DNA of 64,000 bases from Bacillota bacterium (GTDB lineage: Bacteria; Bacillota; Clostridia; Acetivibrionales; JAFADI01): NCBI GenBank assembly GCA_023424965.1, contig JAFADI010000100.1:1-64000 (forward strand), given 5' to 3'. Below the pieces are notes generated by a model. It made no database searches and was not told where the DNA came from. It saw only the letters and a program-made list of their open reading frames with translations. Made by a program: the position numbers and the translations under genes. Below, one piece after another: positions 17,797-25,866 of the stretch (position 1 is its first letter; each line of letters opens with the position of its first letter).

Positions 17797-19068
17797 TCAA
17801 TCTTTTTCACGTTGAGGACTGTCGCCGCCCGGCCACTCTCCGCTGATGATGTATACGGGATTGAGGGCCTGCATCAGGTGCTTGGTCCCGGCGGTTTTGC
17901 CCCGTGATACCGACACGCAAACGATTTCCACGTCCCGGTAACCTTTTGCCTCCATGCCGCTGATGGCTTCGTAAGCCGATTCCAGGGCTACGGCATTCAC
18001 TACCACCCGCACAGGTTTTTTGAATTCCCGGATGCTGTCCAGCAGGACTTCCATGTTTCCACCGGTGCCTCCGATAAAAACCCGGTCGGACTCCGGAAGG
18101 TTTTTCAGCGCCTCCGGGGCGGTTCCTTCCACTACGCTTACGTTGTCCACCTTGAACTTATGGATGTTTTTACGGATTAGTTCAAGGGCCTCCGGTTCCT
18201 TCTCAATTGCATATACCGTTCCTCCCGGGCATTTCAGACCGCACTCGATGGAAACGGAGCCTGTTCCCGCCCCGATGTCATACACGGTACAGCCTTCCTT
18301 CAACCGGAGCTTGGACAAGGTTACCGCCCTGACCTCTTCCTTTGTCATGGGCACCTGGCCCCTCACAAACAGAGGATCCGGTATGCCCCCCGTTGAATAA
18401 TTCCAGACTTCTTCCCCGGCGGTATCTTCCCTTTTGTATTCCACCAGCAGGATGGAAAGGCTGGCAAAGTTCATTTCCGCAATTTCTTCCGGAGTTCCGG
18501 CGATGATTCTCTCTCCTTCATAGGAAAGATTTTCCCCCACCGTCACGGTTATCCCTTTAAGCCCCCGCTGGACCAGTTCCCTGCATATGCTGCCGGGAGA
18601 AGATTTTCCCCCGGTGAAAACCGCCACTTTTCCAGCGGCTTTTATGGTTTCTGCCAGGTTCTCCTGCTCCCTGCCGTGGAGACTGATGATTTCAACATCA
18701 TGCCAGCTTATTTTCAGTTTTGAACAGAGATACTGGAAAGAACTGATTCCCGGGATCACATCCAACTCCACACCGGGAAGATTTCTCTTGAGAAATTCCA
18801 GGATGCCGAAGACTCCGGGATCCCCCGAAGCAAGAACGGCAATGGCCTTTGAAGCCACATTGCCTGAAATATAGCTGCAGATCTCTTCAAGATTGTTTCC
18901 TATCATCCGCTTTTCTTTTCCCAGGTGATCAAAGAGCTCCAGGTTCCGTCTCCCGCCGATGATCACTTGGCTCCGCTCTATGACTTCCAGAGCCTCCGGC
19001 AGTATATAATCCCGGTTTCCCGGTCCTATACCCACAATGTGCAGTTTGCCGACCACGCCTGTCTCCAT
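17797..19068 (-). CDS. cbiET: Fused cobalt-precorrin-7 C5-methyltransferase / C15-methyltransferase (decarboxylating)
   Basis: The first ~200 residues form CbiE, a tetrapyrrole methylase with LHIVGIGPGNRDYILPEAL, ASGDPGVFGILEFL and IPGISSFQYLCSKL. Residues from about 230 on form CbiT, a Rossmann methyltransferase with QVPMTKEEVRAVTLSKLRL and the SAM motif VYDIGAGTGSVSIECG. The fusion (CobL-type) methylates C5 and C15 and decarboxylates the C12 acetate. The start at ATG 19068 follows AGAAGGA; the longer frame overlaps cbiD. Both active domains appear intact in 423 residues. Confidence 0.94.
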   Translation of the reverse strand: METGVVGKLHIVGIGPGNRDYILPEALEVIERSQVIIGGRRNLELFDHLGKEKRMIGNNLEEICSYISGNVASKAIAVLASGDPGVFGILEFLKRNLPGVELDVIPGISSFQYLCSKLKISWHDVEIISLHGREQENLAETIKAAGKVAVFTGGKSSPGSICRELVQRGLKGITVTVGENLSYEGERIIAGTPEEIAEMNFASLSILLVEYKREDTAGEEVWNYSTGGIPDPLFVRGQVPMTKEEVRAVTLSKLRLKEGCTVYDIGAGTGSVSIECGLKCPGGTVYAIEKEPEALELIRKNIHKFKVDNVSVVEGTAPEALKNLPESDRVFIGGTGGNMEVLLDSIREFKKPVRVVVNAVALESAYEAISGMEAKGYRDVEIVCVSVSRGKTAGTKHLMQALNPVYIISGEWPGGDSPQREKD

Positions 19069-19075
19069 TTTCCTT

Positions 19076-20203
19076 CTATACTCCATCTCCGTTTTGTATA
19101 TGCCTCAATATCTCTTTTGCGCCTTCATCCATCCCAAGCAGCGTGCTGTCTTCATTAAATAAGACCGTACCTGTTTTGATCCTGTTGAAGGCGTACTGGC
19201 CGCATCTTTCCGAGGCACTGCGCACAATCCTGTCAAAAACCGCCTCGAAGCCCTGTTCTTTTATGATCTGTGCCGCCGCCTCCGTTGTCCGGCATTGATA
19301 AATCCTGTCCAGCACTTCCACCGCCGCTCCTTCAAGTCCCGCATAGGCGGTGAGAATCTCCATTCTGGCGTCCGCTACCCTGCTGTGGGTGTGAAAAATT
19401 CCTGCCGCCACCTTCACCAGCTTTCCCAGATGTCCCACCAGCAGTACCCGCTCCAGCTCATATTCCACGGCCTTGTCCAGCATATAGCCTATAAAGTTGC
19501 TCACTTTGACAATCCGGTCTTTTTCCATTCCAAGTTCATTGACCGCGAAGCTCTCTCCATAATTGCCGAAGGTGAACACCATGTCCCTGAAGCCCTTTGC
19601 CCGGGCCACGCTCAGTTCCACGGCGATGGCTTCCTTCCAGGCCTCCTCCGACATGGGCGTCACAATCCCCGAGGTGCCGATGATGGAAATGCCTCCCACA
19701 ATCCCCAGCCTGGAATTGTAAGTCTTTTCCGCGGCCGCTTCCCCTCCGGGAACACTCAGGGTTATTTCCACGCCCCTGCCGTCCTTCAGTACTTCCCTTA
19801 CCTCTTTGAGAATCATACTCATGGGCCCGGGATTGATGGCCGGCTTGCCCACCTGGACCTTCAGCCCCGGCTGGGTGACGGTCCCGATCCCCGGACCTGC
19901 TTTGATGCTGATGCTTTTGCCCCCGGTATAGACGGCTTCCGCAAAAATCTTCAGTCCCGAGGTCACATCGGGATCATCTCCCCCATCTTTTACAACGGAG
20001 CATTTTACCCTTCCCTCATTCACTTCCACATCGGTGACGGGAAGCTCCAGCCTCACACCCGAAGGGGTATCGATGCCGATGCGGTCCAGCCTTCCCCCGT
20101 GTACCAGCATGCTGACGGCGGCCTTGGAGGCTCCCGCCGCGCAGGAACCGGTGGTATAGCCCTTTCGCAACTTTTTCCCGTTTACAACCACAAAATCATC
20201 CAT
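19076..20203 (-). CDS. cbiD: Cobalt-precorrin-5B C1-methyltransferase
   Basis: CbiD methylates C1 of the corrin ring and is specific to the anaerobic pathway. The 375-residue product begins with the family hallmark LRKGYTTGSCAAGASKAA. It also has DGGDDPDVTSG, GPGIGTVTQPGL, AINPGPMSMI, ISIIGTSGIVTPMSEEAW and LVGHLGKLVKVAAGIFHTHS. Length is typical. It is separated from cbiC by a palindromic repeat element. Confidence 0.96.
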   Translation of the reverse strand: MDDFVVVNGKKLRKGYTTGSCAAGASKAAVSMLVHGGRLDRIGIDTPSGVRLELPVTDVEVNEGRVKCSVVKDGGDDPDVTSGLKIFAEAVYTGGKSISIKAGPGIGTVTQPGLKVQVGKPAINPGPMSMILKEVREVLKDGRGVEITLSVPGGEAAAEKTYNSRLGIVGGISIIGTSGIVTPMSEEAWKEAIAVELSVARAKGFRDMVFTFGNYGESFAVNELGMEKDRIVKVSNFIGYMLDKAVEYELERVLLVGHLGKLVKVAAGIFHTHSRVADARMEILTAYAGLEGAAVEVLDRIYQCRTTEAAAQIIKEQGFEAVFDRIVRSASERCGQYAFNRIKTGTVLFNEDSTLLGMDEGAKEILRHIQNGDGV

Positions 20204-20252
20204 GCAGTAATCTACCTCTCAACAAAGCCATCCGGCACCGCTCACACCCCTT

Positions 20253-20377
20253 CCCAAAAGCGTCAGCTGCGAGGAGAGCAAGGCGCGCTAGGCGAGAAGG
20301 GCGGAGCGTATTTTCATACGTGAGCACTTCGAGTCCGACGCGCAACACAGCTATCCGACGCAGATCATGCTTTTGGG
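20253..20377. repeat. Palindromic ~125-bp intergenic element
   Basis: The outer arms are CCCAAAAGC...CTGCG and its near-complement (20253-20271 and about 20359-20377). A central hairpin CGTAT-TTTC-ATACG is flanked by GAGC and GTGAGC-like arms. The GGAGCGTAT...ATACGTGAGCACTTCGAG core resembles palindromic repeats I know from other clostridial genomes. It occupies the cbiC-cbiD gap and runs 13 bases into the cbiC 3' end. Confidence 0.7.
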
Positions 20378-20997
20378 GCCATGTATAAAATGGCGTTGAC
20401 AATCGCCGCCGCCACATTGCTCCCGCCTTTCCGCCCTTCGGAAATGATATAGGGCACCCCGGCTTTTTTAAAAAGCTCCTTGGCTTCCACGACGTTTACA
20501 AAGCCCACCGGAACCCCGATGACAAGGGCGGGAGAAATCTTTTTCTCCATGACAAGCTCATACAGCCGGATGAGGGCTGTGGGGGCATTGCCTATGGCAA
20601 ATATCCTGTTGTTGACGTCCTCGGCAGCTCTCTCCATGCAAATGGAAGCTCGTGTGACATTTTTTTCCTTTGCCTCGGCCGCAACGGCCTCATCGTCCAT
20701 AAAGCAGCGGACCTGGCCTCCATAGCTGGAAAGAGCCTTCTTATTAATACCCGCCGCCGCCATTTTTGTATCGGTGACAATGCCGCAGCCCGACTTGAGG
20801 GCCTCCATTGCCGTTTCTACAGCGAAAGGACTTATCTTCAGATTGTCGGCATAGTCAAAGTCTGCCGTGGTATGGATCACTCTTTTTATAATGGGCCCGT
20901 GAGCAGGGGGAAATTCCCTGGGTCCGAGAATCTCCGACAGGATTTCAAAGCTCCTCTTTTCAATATCTCCCGGATTGACAATTTCAATACCTTCCAA
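20365..20997 (-). CDS. cbiC: Cobalt-precorrin-8 methylmutase
   Basis: CbiC moves the C11 methyl to C12, giving cobyrinic acid. The 210-residue product has IKRVIHTTADFDYADNL with the catalytic histidine, TDTKMAAAGI, AIGNAPTALIRLYEL and IGVPVGFVNVVEAKE. It is the first structural gene downstream of the cobalamin riboswitch. The start is TTG 20997, with GGAGG and AAAGG upstream. Confidence 0.95.
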   Translation of the reverse strand: MEGIEIVNPGDIEKRSFEILSEILGPREFPPAHGPIIKRVIHTTADFDYADNLKISPFAVETAMEALKSGCGIVTDTKMAAAGINKKALSSYGGQVRCFMDDEAVAAEAKEKNVTRASICMERAAEDVNNRIFAIGNAPTALIRLYELVMEKKISPALVIGVPVGFVNVVEAKELFKKAGVPYIISEGRKGGSNVAAAIVNAILYMAPKA

Positions 20998-21105
20998 TAT
21001 GGCCTTTCCCTCCTCCCTACTATGGGGACAGTCCTCGACTATTTACATTTACAACAATGTCCATGGGGGGTTAAAATCTCATTATACCATCTGTCCCTAT
21101 AAGAA

Positions 21106-21209
21106 AGTTGAGAACAACGATGGCCCATTGTCACAGCAAAATGGATGAAAACAAAAAGTTTTCACACTGGTCGTCCCTGTCATGTGTCAAAGAACCGTCC
21201 CCTGTCACA
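21106..21209. repeat. Intergenic ~105-bp repeat, copy 2
   Basis: It matches 5268-5380 closely in the same orientation, differing by a few substitutions and a short deletion before the GTGTCAAAGAACCGTCCCCTG tail. It lies between the riboswitch terminator and cbiC, so it is within the operon's untranslated leader whenever the terminator is read through. Confidence 0.8.
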
Positions 21210-21230
21210 TGGTTTCCTCCGCACCAACAG

Positions 21231-21262
21231 CAAAAACCCCTAACCTGAAAGGTTAAGGGGGG
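21231..21262 (-). terminator. Intrinsic terminator of the cobalamin riboswitch
   Basis: Read on the minus strand, CCCCTTAACCT-TTC-AGGTTAGGGG (one bulged base) is followed by TTTTTG. It lies about 155 bases downstream of the riboswitch core and about 235 bases before cbiC. This suggests that cobalamin binding controls transcription rather than translation. Confidence 0.85.
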
Positions 21263-21414
21263 TTCGTCAAAATAGGCCTGAAGGCCCTCGCTTGGCATCC
21301 CATCACTCGCAGGTGCGGCAGGCTATAGGACCCCACACATTGAAGGAGCTGACCCGGAGATGGAATTGAAACCCCGGCAGCCCGCTCAAAGGGGAACCTA
21401 TAGCGGCTGCATGC

Positions 21415-21563
21415 AGGTCTTCTGGCTCAGGTTCACCGTCCTTCTGCGCCTTCCCGGTTGCCCAGTGACATCATGCAGAATTCCTCCCCTTTACAGCGGC
21501 GTGACCGCATGGGTTTTTCACCCACTTCCCTCTTGCCGGAAACGACTTCCGGACACATACAGC
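21415..21563 (-). ncRNA. Cobalamin (B12) riboswitch aptamer
   Basis: On the minus strand the core reads, in order, GGGAAGTGGGTGAAAAACCC, GCGGTCACGCCGCTGTAA, TGTCACTGGG, GGGAAGGCGCAG and the B12 box GAGCCAGAAGACCTGC. P1 forms from GCTGTATG and CATGCAGC at the two ends. The order and spacing are those of the classical cobalamin aptamer. Downstream, GGCTATAGG can pair with a later CCTATAGCC before the terminator, a plausible part of the expression platform. It controls the 19-gene operon beginning with cbiC. Confidence 0.95.
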
Positions 21564-21584
21564 ACGTTCATACATATTGTTTTA

Positions 21585-21590
21585 ATTATA
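21585..21590 (-). promoter_or_regulatory. Likely -10 element of the cobalamin operon promoter
   Basis: A perfect TATAAT on the minus strand lies about 22 bases upstream of the riboswitch P1 stem, a suitable distance for transcription to start just before the aptamer. A -35 element is not clear; only a weak CTGTTA-like hexamer stands at the expected spacing. Confidence 0.55.
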
Positions 21591-21691
21591 GACTAAATTT
21601 AAAACATTTAACAGTAATTTTTTGTAATAATTTCTGCGACCGGTAGCTTTCGGACTCAAAATTCATGGAAATTTCATATCAAAATCACAAA

Positions 21692-21720
21692 TTGGACACA
21701 TAGTAGGACTAGAATGATAT
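21692..21720 (+). promoter_or_regulatory. Possible promoter of the DUF2680 gene
   Basis: TTGGAC and TGATAT are separated by 17 bases, about 28 bases before the start codon. This is a moderate match to a vegetative promoter, pointing away from the cobalamin operon. Confidence 0.4.
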
Positions 21721-21748
21721 CATCCATAAATAGAAAGGAGGTGAAACG

Positions 21749-22615
21749 ATGAATAAAAAGAATTTACTTGTGATACTCGCTGTAGTTGCAGTTATCGCAG
21801 TACCTTTTTCAGTTTTCGCGGCCACATCCGACGCACCTGCCGCCAAGGCGGTGAGAAGCTTTCTGGGAATCGACGCTTCAAAACTCACCGATGTTCAAAA
21901 AGCCGATGTGGAAAGCTATTCAAAGAAAATGGCCGACCTCAAAAAGGAATTTATCAATAAGATGGTGGAAAACGGTTCCATGACGAAGGAACAGGGTGAC
22001 GCCGCCGTCAAAAGGCTCGAGGAAATGCTTGAAAAAGGTGACACCAACGGATTGCTCGGAGGAATGGGCATGATGAAGGGTGGACCCGGAGGCTTTGCAA
22101 AACGTGGGGGACCGGGTGAAAAAAGCTTTGACACTTCCAAGTTAACGGACCAGCAAAAAGCCGATTTAATTTCAATATATAAAGAAATGGCTGATCTCGA
22201 GAAGCAGTCTGTAGAAAAGGTTGTTTCTTTCGGAGCACTGACCCAGGAACAGGGGAATACCGCCACCGCCAAAATCGATGAAAGTATCAAAGCCCTTGAC
22301 AGCAAAGGCCTGACCACTGGCAATCTCATGGGTAAAGGCGGCTTTGGCCTTTTCGGTTTTTACAGGGTGGATACCTCCAAGCTCACAGACCAGCAGAAAA
22401 CCGAGCTGAAAGACATCTCCGGCAAAATGTCCGAATTGCAGAAGAAATTGACGGAAAAGCTGGTGGAGTTCGGTGTTATGACCCAAGAGCAGGGTGACGC
22501 CGCCATCAAAAGGCTCGATGCAACGTCCAAATACATAAGTGAGAATGGATTTCCAAAGGGTGGCGATGTGAAAAAGGGCCATCCCCGTGAACCCAAAGTA
22601 AAAACAACCAATTAA
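21749..22615 (+). CDS. Secreted protein with three DUF2680 repeats
   Basis: The 288-residue product begins with a clear signal peptide, MNKKN followed by a hydrophobic core ending VFAA. Three repeats of about 50 residues follow, starting near residues 44, 129 and 209. Each has the pattern SKLTD-QK-(D/E) ... KMADL-K ... V-FG-(M/L)T-EQG-(D/T)AA, the helical motif of DUF2680. Glycine-rich linkers (for example GGMGMMKGGPGGF) separate them. An AAAGGAGGTG site precedes ATG 21749. The role is unknown; it is likely exported and possibly wall-associated. It is divergent from the cobalamin operon. Confidence 0.85.
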   Translation: MNKKNLLVILAVVAVIAVPFSVFAATSDAPAAKAVRSFLGIDASKLTDVQKADVESYSKKMADLKKEFINKMVENGSMTKEQGDAAVKRLEEMLEKGDTNGLLGGMGMMKGGPGGFAKRGGPGEKSFDTSKLTDQQKADLISIYKEMADLEKQSVEKVVSFGALTQEQGNTATAKIDESIKALDSKGLTTGNLMGKGGFGLFGFYRVDTSKLTDQQKTELKDISGKMSELQKKLTEKLVEFGVMTQEQGDAAIKRLDATSKYISENGFPKGGDVKKGHPREPKVKTTN

Positions 22616-22732
22616 AAAGTTATGTTTTTCCTAAGTTTTATAAATTTATCCTTTCAATCCTCCTAATATATGATAATGCCTATGTAAATAACGCAAACTC
22701 TATGCAGCAGCTTTCATTGCACAAGAAGGCAC

Positions 22733-22765
22733 AAAGGCTGGAACCGGACCCCGGTTCCAGCCTTT
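22733..22765. terminator. Bidirectional terminator
   Basis: The near-perfect palindrome AAAGGCTGGAACCGG-ACC-CCGGTTCCAGCCTTT lies between the convergent DUF2680 gene and RND pump gene. A T-rich or A-rich tail on each side allows function for both. Confidence 0.85.
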
Positions 22766-22777
22766 GTTGTCCTATCG

Positions 22778-25700
22778 TCAGGCAGGCTCTTCCTTATGCA
22801 CCGCTTTTGCAGCTCTCCCCGGCAAACCCTTTATGTCGTCCAGAAGGGTATACATTACCGGAATGACCAAGAGGGTCAGAAGCGTCGATGTAATCAAGCC
22901 ACCGATGATGGCGCAGGCCATTGGAACATAAAGCTCCGCCCCGTTTCCTACGGCGATTGCCGTAGGGAGCATGCCGAAAATCATGGCCAGAGTGGTCATG
23001 AGGATGGGTCTCAAGCGTACTCTGCCCGCGGAAAGCAGCGCCTCTCTGCGCGGGACCCTCCGGGCCCTCTGCTGCTTTGTAAAGTCAATCAGCAGGATGG
23101 CATTCTTTGTGACGAGGCCCATCAGCATGATGATCCCGATCATTGCCGCAACACTCAATTCACTGCGGGACAGGAACAGGCCGGCAATGGCCCCGATGAC
23201 CGCCAATGGAAGCGAGAACATAATGGCCAGCGGGTCGATAAAGCTCTCAAATTGTGCGGCAAGAATCAGGAAGATAAAAAGGACTCCCATCAGGAGAGCA
23301 AGAAACATGCCGGTGAAGCCTTCCTGCATCATCTCCTGCATTCCTCCGGCACTTATACTTACACCCCTTGGCATTTCGACCTCGCTTTCCAGCCGGTCGG
23401 TGAAGAGCTTTCCGAATTCCCCCTGGGACATACCGATGACATTGGCGGAAACCTGAATTTCCCTTACCTTGTCAAACCTGTTTATGGTGGAAGAAGCCGT
23501 TGAAAACACCTTTTGGGTCACCTGCCCCAGAGGCACCAGAACCGGTCCCGCCGCCCCCACATTTGTGCTTGGAACATAAATCCCCTCAAAGCTGTCCAGA
23601 TCCTGGCGCTGGTCATCCTTGATGGCCAGGCGGACATCGTAGCGGTCCTTCCCCGTCTCATACTGGCTTACCACAATTCCGTTGAAGAGGGTGCGCAGGG
23701 TATCTCCCACGGCCGCCGTACTCACTCCCAGGTCTGCGGAGATGTCGCGGTCAACATCCAGCCTCGTTTCAGGTTTTCCGCTCTTGTAGCTTATACCCAC
23801 ATCCACGGCACCGGGAATCCGGCTCATAACCTGCTTGGCCTGCAGCGCATATTTCTGGAGCGCGGCAAAATCGTCTCCCTTGATGTGGTACTGAATCTCT
23901 TTCCCGTTCCCTGCAAAACCAGCGTTGATGTTTACCGCCAGTTCAATACCGGGTATCTTCTGAAGGTCTTGACGGATGGCAGCGCCGATTTCTTTGACTC
24001 CCTGCTTCCGCTCCTCTTTCCCCGTCAGTTTTACAAAAAGGCTGACCTTGTCGTGCTTCACGGTGGTATAGACATACTTTACCTCGGGATATTTCTTCAG
24101 TTTTTCTTCCATGGCCTTTGAAGTCTTTCCCGCAGTTTCAAGGGCCAGCCCCGAATCGAGGCTGGCTTCGATATTCAGCTCTCCAAGGTCCTGGGCGGGA
24201 ACGAAGCTGGTTCCCAGGTAAGGGAACAGGCCAAGGCTGGCAATAAAAATGACAATCACCGTCATAAGGGTGACCAGGCGGTGTCTCAGTACGATTCCCA
24301 GCAGCCGGGTATACTGCTCTGCCAGCAAATCAAACAGATGGTTGAACCAGGCCAGGAACCTGCCCACAATCCACTTTTTCCTTTCTCCCTCATTCTTCTC
24401 AAACTTGGAAGTCAGCAGCGGAACCACCGTAAAGGAGACAAAGAGGGATATCATCAGGCTGCACGCCACCGTCAGCCCAAACTGGACAAAGTACTTGCCC
24501 ATGATACCTTTTACCATGGCAATGGGCAGGAAAACCGCCACAACGGCAAAGGTCGTGGCCATGACCGCCAGGCCGATTTCACTGGTCCCATCTTTTGCCG
24601 CCTGAAGGGGTGATTTGCCCATGTGCAGGTGGCGCACAATATTCTCGATGACAACGATGGCGTCGTCGATCAGCAGTCCCACCGACAGGGCTAGACCCAT
24701 GAGGGTAATGGTATTTAAAGAAAAGTTCATCAGCTTTATGAGGCTGAAGGTGGTTATGATGGAGGTGGGCAGCGTTATGGCGCTGATACCTGTACTTCCG
24801 AGTTTTCCAAGGAATAGGAATACGATGACCACCGCCAGTATGCAGCCCTCGATTAAAGTCTTGAGGGCGGTATCCACCGTATTCCTTATGGAAATGGAAT
24901 TGTCACGGACAATGTCGATCATGACGCCTGACGGCAGAGAGGCCTGGATCCGTGATATTTCCGCTTTTATATCATCGGCTACAGCCACCGTGTTGCCTCC
25001 GGACTGTTTGATGATGTCAATTCCGATGGATTCCTTTCCCTTAAAGTAGGACAGGCTCTCTTTTTCCTTTGTGCTGTCCACCACTTCCGCAATGTCTCTC
25101 ACATGGATTTCCGAGCCGTTTCTTTTTCCTACCAGGATGTTGTAGAAATCCTCTACTTTTTTTACACTGCCGTTGGTCCGGAGGGAAATTTCCCTGTCCC
25201 CGTTTGTCAGCTTCCCGCTGGGGATGTCCAGATTGTCCGTTTTGAAGCTGCCTACCACTTCCGAAACCGTAAGCCCATAGGAAGCCATTTTTTCCTTATC
25301 CAGCTTTATCTGGATCTCACGCACCTGGTTCCCATATACGTTCACGGCGCCTACACCCTTCACCGTATTCAATTTCTTTACGACGGTATCTTCCACCAAC
25401 TGCGACAGTTCCCGGTTGTCCATGGGGCCGGTGACTGCCAGCGACAGAATGGGCAGTGCATTGGTATCGAATTTGGAAATGATGGGCTCCTCTATTTCCT
25501 GCGGCAGGCTGCCCCGGATGGATCCCAATTTGTTGCGGACCTCCTGGACCGCCACATCCGGTGACTTCTCCAGGTCAAATTCGATCAAGGTGGTTGAAAG
25601 GCTTTCCCCGATGGTGGTCGTAATATGTTTGACCCCCGAAATCTGTCCCAGGGCATCTTCAACCTGCCGGGTCACCTTTGATTCCATCTGGTCCGGAGAA

Positions 25701-25861
25701 GCTCCCGGCAGTATGATTGCAGCGGCAACATACGGTATGTCCACATCCGGCATGTCGTTGATGGGCAGCGCGGTATAGCTGACAATGCCCACTGCAACAA
25801 GCGCAATGATGATTACCGTGGCGAACACCGGTCTCTTTAAGCTTATATCCGTCAGTTTCAT
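22778..25861 (-). CDS. RND efflux transporter, HAE1/AcrB type
   Basis: The 1027-residue inner-membrane proton-driven exporter begins MKLTDISLKRPVFATVI, the usual RND N-terminus. It has two large extracytoplasmic loops and two groups of membrane helices. The helix-4 acidic pair is present in LLIDDAIVVIENIVRH. A second copy of the fold ends with IMLMGLVTKNAILLIDFTKQQ and RPILMTTLAMIFGMLP. The adaptor gene lies just upstream, five bases away, and a TetR gene precedes both. No outer-membrane channel gene is present. GGGGGA precedes ATG 25861. Substrate is unknown. Confidence 0.94.
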   Translation of the reverse strand: MKLTDISLKRPVFATVIIIALVAVGIVSYTALPINDMPDVDIPYVAAAIILPGASPDQMESKVTRQVEDALGQISGVKHITTTIGESLSTTLIEFDLEKSPDVAVQEVRNKLGSIRGSLPQEIEEPIISKFDTNALPILSLAVTGPMDNRELSQLVEDTVVKKLNTVKGVGAVNVYGNQVREIQIKLDKEKMASYGLTVSEVVGSFKTDNLDIPSGKLTNGDREISLRTNGSVKKVEDFYNILVGKRNGSEIHVRDIAEVVDSTKEKESLSYFKGKESIGIDIIKQSGGNTVAVADDIKAEISRIQASLPSGVMIDIVRDNSISIRNTVDTALKTLIEGCILAVVIVFLFLGKLGSTGISAITLPTSIITTFSLIKLMNFSLNTITLMGLALSVGLLIDDAIVVIENIVRHLHMGKSPLQAAKDGTSEIGLAVMATTFAVVAVFLPIAMVKGIMGKYFVQFGLTVACSLMISLFVSFTVVPLLTSKFEKNEGERKKWIVGRFLAWFNHLFDLLAEQYTRLLGIVLRHRLVTLMTVIVIFIASLGLFPYLGTSFVPAQDLGELNIEASLDSGLALETAGKTSKAMEEKLKKYPEVKYVYTTVKHDKVSLFVKLTGKEERKQGVKEIGAAIRQDLQKIPGIELAVNINAGFAGNGKEIQYHIKGDDFAALQKYALQAKQVMSRIPGAVDVGISYKSGKPETRLDVDRDISADLGVSTAAVGDTLRTLFNGIVVSQYETGKDRYDVRLAIKDDQRQDLDSFEGIYVPSTNVGAAGPVLVPLGQVTQKVFSTASSTINRFDKVREIQVSANVIGMSQGEFGKLFTDRLESEVEMPRGVSISAGGMQEMMQEGFTGMFLALLMGVLFIFLILAAQFESFIDPLAIMFSLPLAVIGAIAGLFLSRSELSVAAMIGIIMLMGLVTKNAILLIDFTKQQRARRVPRREALLSAGRVRLRPILMTTLAMIFGMLPTAIAVGNGAELYVPMACAIIGGLITSTLLTLLVIPVMYTLLDDIKGLPGRAAKAVHKEEPA

Positions 25862-25866
25862 TGTCC

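Noticed and set aside
21749..22615. Tandem repeats as a CRISPR or satellite
   Set aside because: The repetition is at the protein level (DUF2680 units of about 50 residues) with unequal linkers, not short identical DNA repeats.
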